NCBI GenBank assembly: GCA_963836375.1
Contig: CAWIJK010000004.1
Location: forward strand, 1,029,538-1,093,537
Direction of reading: 5' to 3'
Length of the DNA stretch: 64,000 nucleotides
From: CAWIJK01 sp963836375
Lineage (GTDB): Bacteria > Actinomycetota > Acidimicrobiia > Acidimicrobiales > RAAP-2
Under the pieces are notes generated by a model. It searched no databases. It was not told where the DNA came from and saw only the letters and a program-made list of their open reading frames with translations. The position numbers and the translations under genes are program-made. Below, one piece after another: positions 14,742-23,132 of the stretch (position 1 is the first letter of the stretch; every line of letters begins with the position of its first letter).

Positions 14742-17732
14742 ATGCCCCTGACCAGCGATGCTCTGGACGTTCCTCACCGGGTTTTGCAGCACAGAGCCGG
14801 CCGAAGAGGGGGCCATTCATATGTCCAGACTGAAAGGCCGATGACTGGACTTGAAACGGCACATTTCTCGGTGGCAAAGAGCCAACATGGTGGGGCGGGA
14901 GTCTCGAGGCCGGCTCCTGGGCGGCGCGGCTCGGACAGTCCGGAGGCGAGCCTCGGATGTCCCGAATTCGGGGTTTGGGCAGAGCGTGAACCTCTTCGGG
15001 CGATGTATCAAGTGGGCCCGGTAGAGCCTCAATTTCGGGTGAGTTCTGACAGCTCCGGAGGACGGGTCGCGGCCGCCCCCCGGCCTGTGGCCCCGATCGC
15101 CGCCCGCCAGCCGCACGTTGTGGTGGCTTCGATGCTACGGCCCGCCGGGGGAACGGGGGTGCAGACCCACACCCAGGAATTCATGGCCTACCTGGAAAGG
15201 AATGAGGTCCCCGCGACTCTTGTCACGCCCCATTCGTGGGGTGGGCCATTGCGCATCCCGGCGTTCGGTCCGCAGCTCCTTCTCAATCCGATTAGTGGAG
15301 CGGCGAGCCTCCAATGGCACAGATACTGGCACGGAGCCTTTCTCCGTCAGGCCCTCCGCCGCATTCTTCGGGATGCTGGCGAAGTTGTCATCTATGCCCA
15401 GTGTCCAGTTTCCGCCAAGGCTGCACTGGAAGCTCGGCACCACCCGAGCCAGCGCGTTGTCATGGCCGTGCACTTCGCAGTCTCCCAGGCTGAAGAATGG
15501 GCGAGGGCGGGTCGGATCTCGACTGGTGGTCGGACATTTCGGGCCATTCGCGAGCTTGAAGAGTCCACCCTCTTGCGCTTGGACGGGATCGTGTTCGTCT
15601 CAGAGTCATCCTCTCGCGACCTCTCCTGGCTTGGAGGCCTACAGAACGTTCGCTCAACGGTGGTCCCCAACTTCATCGAGGCCTCAGAGCCAACGGTAGA
15701 GCCGGGTTCCTTGGGAGACCTGGTCAGTATTGGTGGACTCGAGGGTCGAAAGAATCAGACGTACCTCCTGGATGTGCTGGCCGGCGCCAATCGTCTCGGC
15801 GCCCGGTACACCCTGGATCTCATCGGGGAAGGGTCCGATGAACCCGAGCTCCGCAAGAAGGCGGAGAGGTTAGGTCTCGACGGTCAGGTGAGGCTCAAGG
15901 GCTTCTGCCCTGATGCGAAGTCGTTGCTGCCGGGTTATCGCGGCTACGTCCATGCTGCCTGGGTGGAAGTATTACCTCTCGTCATCATCGAGGCGATGGC
16001 TGCCGGTATCCCAGTGGTCGCCGGTGATGTCGGTGGAATCTCCGAACTCATCGATCCCGGAACACAGGGGTGTTTCTGGCCACTTGATGATCCCGACCGG
16101 TCTGCGCAGATTCTGGTGCACGTCATGAACGACGAGCCGAAGCGACACGCGATGGGGTTGGCCGCAAAGAGAAGGTTTGAATCTCAGTTTTCATCGGCAG
16201 TTGCCGGGCCGCGACTGTTGCAGTTCCTCCTTGGCGTCCAACGTGACGGCGAGGAGGCACAACCGCTTCAGGTGCAAGAAGCAGCCGACACATTCACCAA
16301 TACGGCGGAGTCCAGTACGGCGCTTCGAGCCCAGCCCACTTCGAATCTGCCGGCAACCCCGTCCAAGACTCGTACCCTGACAACCCGCGTCGGACTGACC
16401 GCCATCGACCAGGCGGTCTCGTCCATTTCCAACTTCGCTGTCGGTGTGGCGGTGGCCCGAGTTGCCGGTGTCTCGGGTCTTGGAGCCTTCTCACTGGTCT
16501 ACGCAATGTCTCTTATCGCCATCTCCTCTCATCGGGCCCTTGTCACTGACCCAATGGCGATCGAGGGTGACCTTCGCGATCCGGAGGCCAAAGAGCACGT
16601 TCGCGTCGGCCTCGCTGCTGAAATCTCCCTGGGCGTCGTTTCAATGATCACGTTCCTGGTTGTGGGTCTCGTGCTTCTGGCTGTGGGTCAGGACAGCTTC
16701 GGGTACGACTTTCTCGCGCTGGCTCCGTGGCTGCCCTTTCTCATAATTCAGGACTACTGGCGCTGGATTGCATTCATGGCGTCAGAGCCCGGTAAGGCTC
16801 TGGCTAACGACGTGATCTTCGATGTCGTCCAGTTTCTTTGTTTCGGCCTCCTCATTGGCTTCGGTATGCACTCGTCGGCGCTGGCCATCAGTGCCTGGGG
16901 TCTTGGTGCGGCGGCCGGGGCGGTGTACGGGCTCTGGCAGTTCTCAGTGAAATGCACATTCAGAGGGGGAATGGTCCGACTCAGATTGCGTTGGGGAGTG
17001 AGCAAGTGGTTGGTCGGTACGAACGCTGCTGGCTGGGGCGTGTCGCAGAGCTACGTACCCCTGGTGGCGATCTTTCTTGGACCAGTGGGACTGGGTGGCC
17101 TGAAGGCAGCCTCCAGCCTTGTTACGGGACCGGCGTTGGTCTTGATCCAAGCGGGAGGGAGCGTTGGACTTCCCGAGTCTTCGCGTGGCTTGAAGGAAAA
17201 CGGCTGGCCGGGGCTGCGTCGAGTGCAGCGGAGCGTGACAGCGGCGGGCGTTGCCACGATGGGGTTCGTCGTACTCGTCATCGTTCTCTTTGGACAGAAG
17301 CTCTTGGAAGTGATCTATGGGAGCCAGTTCGGCCAGTTCTACACGGTGGCGATCGTCCTGGCCGTCGCGTACTTCATCGGGACGATAGCCTTGGGCGCAA
17401 TCATCAGCCTGAAGACGGTGAAGCATACGCATTCTCTCTTCAGGATAAACGTACTGGCACTGCCAGTCTCGGTGATCGCCACGGTAATCCTTGTACCGTC
17501 GTTCGGCATTTTGGGAGCAGCATACGCAACCCTCGTCACGTGCACCTTTACTGCTGGCGGTCAGTGCTGGGAGCATTTCCGTTATTCCCGCAAGGCGGCA
17601 GAGTCGATGAGTTCATTCCCGACCACTGACGGCTCGCCGATGTCCGAGGGTCAGTTCGCCGAGGAGACGTCGCCGGAGTCTCCGCTACCCGATCCTAGGC
17701 TCGGCCCGACGATTGGAACCGTCGGCCCCTAG
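14742..17732 (+). CDS. GT4 glycosyltransferase fused to a Wzx-like polysaccharide flippase
   Basis: A 996-residue two-part protein. Residues about 124-505 are a GT-B glycosyltransferase of family 4 (MLRPAGGTGVQTHTQEF, then VSIGGLEGRKNQTYLLDVL, then EVLPLVIIEAMAAGIPVVAG, which contains the family E-x7-E). After a Thr/Pro-rich linker (about 505-545), residues about 550-960 form a polytopic membrane region of the oligosaccharide flippase type (VGLTAIDQAVSSISNFAVGVAVARVAG, then many hydrophobic helices and a polar GQFYTVAIVLAVAYFIG region). The fusion would couple the last sugar addition to lipid-linked unit export. The N-terminal 120 residues are low-complexity and an upstream motif lies inside them, so translation may start at GTG 15120 or ATG 15132. 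Confidence 0.85.
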   Translation: MPLTSDALDVPHRVLQHRAGRRGGHSYVQTERPMTGLETAHFSVAKSQHGGAGVSRPAPGRRGSDSPEASLGCPEFGVWAEREPLRAMYQVGPVEPQFRVSSDSSGGRVAAAPRPVAPIAARQPHVVVASMLRPAGGTGVQTHTQEFMAYLERNEVPATLVTPHSWGGPLRIPAFGPQLLLNPISGAASLQWHRYWHGAFLRQALRRILRDAGEVVIYAQCPVSAKAALEARHHPSQRVVMAVHFAVSQAEEWARAGRISTGGRTFRAIRELEESTLLRLDGIVFVSESSSRDLSWLGGLQNVRSTVVPNFIEASEPTVEPGSLGDLVSIGGLEGRKNQTYLLDVLAGANRLGARYTLDLIGEGSDEPELRKKAERLGLDGQVRLKGFCPDAKSLLPGYRGYVHAAWVEVLPLVIIEAMAAGIPVVAGDVGGISELIDPGTQGCFWPLDDPDRSAQILVHVMNDEPKRHAMGLAAKRRFESQFSSAVAGPRLLQFLLGVQRDGEEAQPLQVQEAADTFTNTAESSTALRAQPTSNLPATPSKTRTLTTRVGLTAIDQAVSSISNFAVGVAVARVAGVSGLGAFSLVYAMSLIAISSHRALVTDPMAIEGDLRDPEAKEHVRVGLAAEISLGVVSMITFLVVGLVLLAVGQDSFGYDFLALAPWLPFLIIQDYWRWIAFMASEPGKALANDVIFDVVQFLCFGLLIGFGMHSSALAISAWGLGAAAGAVYGLWQFSVKCTFRGGMVRLRLRWGVSKWLVGTNAAGWGVSQSYVPLVAIFLGPVGLGGLKAASSLVTGPALVLIQAGGSVGLPESSRGLKENGWPGLRRVQRSVTAAGVATMGFVVLVIVLFGQKLLEVIYGSQFGQFYTVAIVLAVAYFIGTIALGAIISLKTVKHTHSLFRINVLALPVSVIATVILVPSFGILGAAYATLVTCTFTAGGQCWEHFRYSRKAAESMSSFPTTDGSPMSEGQFAEETSPESPLPDPRLGPTIGTVGP
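15004..15011 (+). promoter_or_regulatory. Upstream motif copy (TGTATCAA)
   Basis: Exact TGTATCAA in gene orientation, inside the nominal 5' end of the GT4-flippase reading frame and about 110-120 bp before the first conserved GT4 residues. The spacing matches the other copies if translation starts near 15120-15132. Confidence 0.35.
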
Positions 17733-17768
17733 CCGATGCTGGGCCATAAGTCGGTCATTCGAGCGGGG

Positions 17769-20700
17769 TCAACCGGTCGGCACCGCCCCGACTACGTTGC
17801 TGACTTTCGTGTGCACACTGGGGAGGGATCCATCGTCGGGAGCATCTCCGAAGGAGAACACTCCCCCGTCCGAACCGATGAGCCAGTAGCCACCGCCATC
17901 GGGGGTCGGAACGATGCTCACAATGTCCTGTACTTGAAGACCGAGCTGGGGAAGCGATCCAAAGAAGCTGGCGTCACCGAAGGAGTAGACGGTGCCGTCT
18001 GCGCCGACAACGTAGTAGCCCTTGCCGTCTGGAGTCGATGCTATTCCCGTGATGTCGTCGACGCGGACGCCAATACTCGGCAGTGAACCGAAGAACGGAG
18101 CGTTTCCAAAGGTGAACACGCCTCCATCCCGGCCGACCAGGAAGTACCCACCGCCACCAGGCGTGGCCACGATCCCCACGATGTCGCTGAGATGGACTCC
18201 CAGCGCTGGTAACGATCCGAAATAGCCGGCTGATTGGCCCGTCGGAAAGACGAACACCCCTCCGTCGGATCCCACCAGGTCGTAGCCATCGTCAGTGGGA
18301 ACAATTCCGACGATGTCATGGACATGCACTCCTAGTCCCGGTAGGGAGCCGTAGAAACCGGAAGATGCGCCTGGGAAGACGAACACCCCGCCGTCTGAGC
18401 CCACCAGGTCGTAGCCGGTGAAGTCGTTGGTCGGTACGATGCCAACAACGTTGCTGACCGTGACCCCCTGTCCGGGCAGCGAGCCGAAATAGCCGTTTGA
18501 CTGCCCCATCGGGAAGACGAACACCCCACCGTTGGCGCTGACGAGATCGTAACCAGCGGGTCGTGGCTGACCGGGGGTCGTGACCGGTGTCCCCGAGGTG
18601 GTCGAGGTCGGGTTGACGCTGACCACCGTGGTCGACGAGGCCGGGGCCACGGTCAGCGAGGCCGTCCCGCTCGAGCCGGCGAAGTTGGTCGAGCCCGAAT
18701 AGGTCCCGGTCACCGAGTCGGTCCCCGTGGGTGCGCTCGAGGCGGTGCACGAACCCGCCCCCGAGGTGAGCGAGGACACCGTGCACAAGGTGGTGGTGCC
18801 GGTCTTGAAGCTCACCGAGCCGGTCGGGGTCCCCCCCGACGAGGTCACCGTGGCCGAGTAGGTCACCGAAGCGCCCGAGGTGGTCGAGGTCGGGTTGACG
18901 CTGACCACCGTGGTCGACGAGGCCGGGGCCACGGTCAGCGAGGCCGTCCCGCTCGAGCCGGCGAAGTTGGTCGAGCCCGAATAGGTCCCGGTCACCGAGT
19001 CGGTCCCCGTGGGTGCGCTCGAGGCGGTGCACGAACCCGCCCCCGAGGTGAGCGAGGACACCGTGCACAAGGTGGTGGTGCCGGTCTTGAAGCTCACCGA
19101 GCCGGTCGGGGTCCCCCCCGACGAGGTCACCGTGGCCGAGTAGGTCACCGAAGCGCCCGAGGTGGTCGAGGTCGGGTTGACGCTGACCACCGTGGTCGAC
19201 GAGGCCGGGGCCACGGTCAGCGAGGCCGTCCCGCTCGAGCCGGCGAAGTTGGTCGAGCCCGAATAGGTCCCGGTCACCGAGTCGGTCCCCGTGGGTGCGC
19301 TCGAGGCGGTGCACGAACCCGCCCCCGAGGTGAGCGAGGACACCGTGCACAAGGTGGTGGTGCCGGTCTTGAAGCTCACCGAGCCGGTCGGGGTCCCCCC
19401 CGACGAGGTCACCGTGGCCGAGTAGGTCACCGAAGCGCCCGAGGTGGTCGAGGTCGGGTTGACGCTGACCACCGTGGTCGACGAGGCCGGGGCCACGGTC
19501 AGCGAGGCCGTCCCGCTCGAGCCGGCGAAGTTGGTCGAGCCCGAATAGGTCCCGGTCACCGAGTCGGTCCCCGTGGGTGCGCTCGAGGCGGTGCACGAAC
19601 CCGCCCCCGAGGTGAGCGAGGACACCGTGCACAAGGTGGTGGTGCCGGTCTTGAAGCTCACCGAGCCGGTCGGGGTCCCCCCCGACGAGGTCACCGTGGC
19701 CGAGTAGGTCACCGAAGCGCCCGAGGTGGTCGAGGTCGGGTTGACGCTGACCACCGTGGTCGACGAGGCCGGGGCCACGGTCAGCGAGGCCGTCCCGCTC
19801 GAGCCGGCGAAGTTGGTCGAGCCCGAATAGGTCCCGGTCACCGAGTCGGTCCCCGTGGGTGCGCTCGAGGCGGTGCACGAACCCGCCCCCGAGGTGAGCG
19901 AGGACACCGTGCACAAGGTGGTGGTGCCGGTCTTGAAGCTCACCGAGCCGGTCGGGGTCCCCCCCGACGAGGTCACCGTGGCCGAGTAGGTCACCGAAGC
20001 GCCCGAGGTGGTCGAGGTCGGGTTGACGCTGACCACCGTGGTCGACGAGGCCGGGGCCACGGTCAGCGAGGCCGTCCCGCTCGAGCCGGCGAAGTTGGTC
20101 GAGCCCGAATAGGTCCCGGTCACCGAGTCGGTCCCCGTGGGTGCGCTCGAGGCGGTGCACGAACCCGCCCCCGAGGTGAGCGAGGACACCGTGCACAAGG
20201 TGGTGGTGCCGGTCTTGAAGCTCACCGAGCCGGTCGGGGTCCCCCCCGACGAGGTCACCGTGGCCGAGTAGGTCACCGAAGCGCCCGAGGTGGTCGAGGT
20301 CGGGTTGACGCTGACCACCGTGGTCGACGAGGCCGGGGCCACGGTCAGCGAGGCCGTCCCGCTCGAGCCGGCGAAGTTGGTCGAGCCCGAATAGGTCCCG
20401 GTCACCGAGTCGGTCCCCGTGGGTGCGCTCGAGGCGGTGCACGAACCCGCCCCCGAGGTGAGCGAGGACACCGTGCACAAGGTGGTGGTGCCGGTCTTGA
20501 AGCTCACCGAGCCGGTCGGGGTCCCCCCCGACGAGGTCACCGTGGCCGAGTAGGTCACCGAAGCGCCCGAGGTGGTCGAGGTCGGGTTGACGCTGACCAC
20601 CGTGGTCGACGAGGCCGGGGCCACGGTCAGCGAGGCCGTCCCGCTCGAGCCGGCGAAGTTGGTCGAGCCCGAATAGGTCCCGGTCACCGAGTCGGTCCCC

Positions 20701-22724
20701 GTGGGTGCGCTCGAGGCGGTGCACGAACCCGCCCCCGAGGTGAGCGAGGACACCGTGCACAAGGTGGTGGTGCCGGTCTTGAAGCTCACCGAGCCGGTCG
20801 GGGTCCCCCCCGACGAGGTCACCGTGGCCGAGTAGGTCACCGAAGCGCCCGAGGTGGTCGAGGTCGGGTTGACGCTGACCACCGTGGTCGACGAGGCGAC
20901 GGCTGTGTAGGCAGAGACGGCTCCGCAGCATCCTCCGCCATTGGGATCGCCGACGTAGGCGAACGACCCATCGGTCGACAACGAGGTCGAGCTACCGAAG
21001 TCTTCCGCGTTAGAAGGTACGGCCAAGGCTCCGGCGCTGGACCAGCCCCCAGCGCCAACATACTCCGTTACCATTCCGCCACCCTGGACCTTTGGATCAC
21101 CCACCAGCGCTGATGCCCCATCGGGAGACAGCGCCACAGAAGACCCGAACGCGGCGGCCGTCGCTGGTGGCGTGAGTGGGATACCTGACGACCAGGAGGT
21201 TCCGTTGTAGCTGTAGACGGTGGCCGTCCCCGTGCCGTTGGGGCCACCCTTGGGGTCGCCGACAATTGCGGCGTTCCCCGCAACGTCCACTGAGTACCCG
21301 AAATTGGATGGGTCGGGCGGTGCAGCCAATGGAGTTCCCGCTGACCATGACCCGCTGTCGGTATAAGCCGTGGCAGATCCGCCACCCGACGCAGTGGGGT
21401 CCCCGATCACGGCGGTCGTCCCCTGGCTTGACAGGCTCACTGAAGTACCGAATGCGGAAGTGCTGGACGGTGGGGCCAGCTGGGTACCCGACGACCACGA
21501 GGTGCCGTTGTACGTGTAGAGAGTGGCCGATCCAGTGCTGGTAGATCCACCTTCAGCATCGCCGACCAGGGCCGCCGTCGCCGTTGTTGCCAGCGAGGTA
21601 CCGAAATTCAGTGCCTCGCTGGGAGGGGCGAGTTCGGTCCCGGATGACCAACTCGTTCCGTTGAAGGAATAAACGGTGACGGAGCCACCGGTCTCCGTCG
21701 CCAGGTCATAGGAGTTTGGGTCGCCGACGAGCGCGGTTCCACCATCAGGCGACAAGGCCACGGCGGCCCCGAACGAGACGCTTCCCGCCGGAGGAGTCAG
21801 GACAGCGCCGGAACTCCAGGTGCTGCCGTTGTACGTGTAGACGGTCGCCTGTCCACCACCCCCAGCTCCCCCTTGAGGATCACCAACAAGGAGTGTCTCC
21901 CCGTTTGCTGAACTTGAAATCGAGCTGCCAGATGTGTTCGATCGCGTCGTAGTTTCGGGTCCGGCAAGCTGTATGAGGGGATCAATCACCACCGGGTAGC
22001 TGGCTCCTGAGTCGTCAAAGACAATGGTCACCGCACCGCCGACGACAGCCAGTCGGCTGGGAAGCACACGCCCCCGAGCGTCGGTAACTTTCAAGTGTGA
22101 ATAGACGAGATGAGGGGCATCACCAGGGCCTCGGAGAAGGACCTGTTGTGGCCCATTGGCGAGTGGGACCAAATTTCCCGTCGATGCCATTGTGACCACT
22201 ACTGTTGGAGCGGCTCCGGGCGGAGAGTGGCGCAAGACAAAACCTTGTTCCACGCCAGATGTTGTCGTTTCGTATCGAGCCGTCAACGCTTTGACATGAC
22301 CGGCTGCGGCTGCGGCTGCGGCGGTGGGACGCCTTGGGGATCCGAACGGCCGGCGACCGGCTGTCACGTTCACGATGTTCCAGTGCATCCACTGACCGCT
22401 CCCTGCGCGCAACGCCACAATTCCTGAGTGCTCCACGGTGAACGAGAGAGTGGAGTTCTGGTGCTCACCGGTGTTCGGTGATCGTGGGCCGAAGGCGGTG
22501 TGGGGACTCACCGGGCTACTGATCGCCACCGCCTGCCCAATCGGTGGCATGGCCACAAGCAAGCCCCCCGCGAGCCCCGCCGCGAGCAGCGCGGCGGACC
22601 ACTTCGAGAAGACCGTGCGAGGGGCGCTCAGTGAGCCCTTCGCGGGAGGAACGCTCAGACCTGCGGCAGCGCTGCGACAAGGAGAAGCCCGAGTAGCCGT
22701 ACGATCGGCTCTGAGGTTGGGCAT
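17769..22724 (-). CDS. Giant secreted surface protein with eight identical Ig-like repeats
   Basis: About 1651 residues from ATG 22724. The frame is open to 22844, but the stretch before 22724 overlaps the riboswitch, so the shorter start is chosen. A signal-like segment (WSAALLAAGLAGGLLVAM) lies near residues 40-60. Next come about seven FG-GAP-like units (TLLVGDPQGGAGGGG type) and eight tandem 94-residue Ig-like domains (SGASVTYSATVTSSGGTPTG type), each with two cysteines. Six C-terminal repeats follow (YDLVGSDGGVFVFP, YWLIGSDGGVFSFG). There is no sortase motif or C-terminal helix. The likely role is a filamentous adhesin or matrix protein whose length depends on repeat number. It is paralogous to the 6590-9340 product. 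Confidence 0.85.
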   Translation of the reverse strand: MPNLRADRTATRASPCRSAAAGLSVPPAKGSLSAPRTVFSKWSAALLAAGLAGGLLVAMPPIGQAVAISSPVSPHTAFGPRSPNTGEHQNSTLSFTVEHSGIVALRAGSGQWMHWNIVNVTAGRRPFGSPRRPTAAAAAAAGHVKALTARYETTTSGVEQGFVLRHSPPGAAPTVVVTMASTGNLVPLANGPQQVLLRGPGDAPHLVYSHLKVTDARGRVLPSRLAVVGGAVTIVFDDSGASYPVVIDPLIQLAGPETTTRSNTSGSSISSSANGETLLVGDPQGGAGGGGQATVYTYNGSTWSSGAVLTPPAGSVSFGAAVALSPDGGTALVGDPNSYDLATETGGSVTVYSFNGTSWSSGTELAPPSEALNFGTSLATTATAALVGDAEGGSTSTGSATLYTYNGTSWSSGTQLAPPSSTSAFGTSVSLSSQGTTAVIGDPTASGGGSATAYTDSGSWSAGTPLAAPPDPSNFGYSVDVAGNAAIVGDPKGGPNGTGTATVYSYNGTSWSSGIPLTPPATAAAFGSSVALSPDGASALVGDPKVQGGGMVTEYVGAGGWSSAGALAVPSNAEDFGSSTSLSTDGSFAYVGDPNGGGCCGAVSAYTAVASSTTVVSVNPTSTTSGASVTYSATVTSSGGTPTGSVSFKTGTTTLCTVSSLTSGAGSCTASSAPTGTDSVTGTYSGSTNFAGSSGTASLTVAPASSTTVVSVNPTSTTSGASVTYSATVTSSGGTPTGSVSFKTGTTTLCTVSSLTSGAGSCTASSAPTGTDSVTGTYSGSTNFAGSSGTASLTVAPASSTTVVSVNPTSTTSGASVTYSATVTSSGGTPTGSVSFKTGTTTLCTVSSLTSGAGSCTASSAPTGTDSVTGTYSGSTNFAGSSGTASLTVAPASSTTVVSVNPTSTTSGASVTYSATVTSSGGTPTGSVSFKTGTTTLCTVSSLTSGAGSCTASSAPTGTDSVTGTYSGSTNFAGSSGTASLTVAPASSTTVVSVNPTSTTSGASVTYSATVTSSGGTPTGSVSFKTGTTTLCTVSSLTSGAGSCTASSAPTGTDSVTGTYSGSTNFAGSSGTASLTVAPASSTTVVSVNPTSTTSGASVTYSATVTSSGGTPTGSVSFKTGTTTLCTVSSLTSGAGSCTASSAPTGTDSVTGTYSGSTNFAGSSGTASLTVAPASSTTVVSVNPTSTTSGASVTYSATVTSSGGTPTGSVSFKTGTTTLCTVSSLTSGAGSCTASSAPTGTDSVTGTYSGSTNFAGSSGTASLTVAPASSTTVVSVNPTSTTSGASVTYSATVTSSGGTPTGSVSFKTGTTTLCTVSSLTSGAGSCTASSAPTGTDSVTGTYSGSTNFAGSSGTASLTVAPASSTTVVSVNPTSTTSGTPVTTPGQPRPAGYDLVSANGGVFVFPMGQSNGYFGSLPGQGVTVSNVVGIVPTNDFTGYDLVGSDGGVFVFPGASSGFYGSLPGLGVHVHDIVGIVPTDDGYDLVGSDGGVFVFPTGQSAGYFGSLPALGVHLSDIVGIVATPGGGGYFLVGRDGGVFTFGNAPFFGSLPSIGVRVDDITGIASTPDGKGYYVVGADGTVYSFGDASFFGSLPQLGLQVQDIVSIVPTPDGGGYWLIGSDGGVFSFGDAPDDGSLPSVHTKVSNVVGAVPTG
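18601..20856 (-). repeat. Eight tandem 282-bp units encoding Ig-like domains
   Basis: A landmark string recurs at 18601, 18883, 19165, 19447, 19729, 20011, 20293, 20575 and 20857, giving a strict 282-bp period and eight full units plus a partial ninth. Two units compared base by base are identical and the others look the same. 282 bp is 94 codons, so copy-number change keeps the reading frame. Each unit carries a run of seven C on the plus strand. Confidence 0.95.
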
Positions 22725-22794
22725 ACCTGGCGCGCTCCCCCCTTGTTGGGGCGCACAGCAAGTGCCAAGAACCTGCGGTTCGCCCCGATCTCCA

Positions 22795-22868
22795 CTTCGG
22801 TAACCCGGCCAACTCAGAGAGTTCCGTTGGTTTTGCGTCCCCACCTTGCGATGGGTTTGCCCTTTTCG
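22795..22868 (-). promoter_or_regulatory. Cyclic-di-GMP class I (GEMM) riboswitch
   Basis: Read on the minus strand, the region has the conserved GEMM-I landmarks in order: AGGGCAAACC, a hairpin with a GCAA tetraloop-like centre, GGGGACGCAAAACC, a second stem closed by CCAAC and GTTGG, then GGCCGGGTTACCG. Order and spacing match the well-studied Vibrio Vc2 aptamer. It lies between a predicted promoter (22907-22934) and the giant surface-protein start at 22724. A GGGGCG/CGCCCC pairing just downstream could be part of the expression platform; on or off logic cannot be told. Confidence 0.85.
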
Positions 22869-22906
22869 GTCGAGTCTCGCGACGACGGCCGTCCAGCTGT
22901 TTTTGG

Positions 22907-22934
22907 TTTATCAGAGCGAATTCATTTCTGTCAA
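22907..22934 (-). promoter_or_regulatory. Promoter for the riboswitch and giant surface-protein gene
   Basis: Minus-strand TTGACA (22934-22929), 16-bp spacer, GATAAA (22912-22907). The predicted start is near 22900, about 30 nt before the aptamer. This AT-rich patch stands out in GC-rich DNA. Confidence 0.6.
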
Positions 22935-23132
22935 TGGTTTGCAAATTGTTTTCGGCGGGGCCGGCCAGGCCCAGGCCGGGCACATCGGAAATTCAGGCCT
23001 CCGAACTGGGGATTCGAAGGAAGATCGACTCTTCGATCCTCGGGGCAGCTCAAGATGGAGGCCGCTGACCGACGGCAAAATCCTCCCACCCATCAACCCC
23101 AGATCGGCGACCGAGGAGTGGAGCTTGGGCCG

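Noticed and set aside
18601..20856. CRISPR array
   Set aside because: Repeats are 282 bp, contiguous, without spacers, and code for protein domains.
18316..20931. Long open frame of 871 codons on the minus strand through the tandem repeats
   Set aside because: It is a frame shadow of the 94-codon repeats: a period divisible by three with no stop in one unit keeps every copy open. Its His/Arg/Leu-rich product has no plausible start or motif.
6590..22724. Sortase, PEP-CTERM or autotransporter signals on the surface proteins
   Set aside because: Both C-termini end in the GSLP...VGAVPT repeat with no LPXTG, PEP motif, hydrophobic tail or positive cluster.
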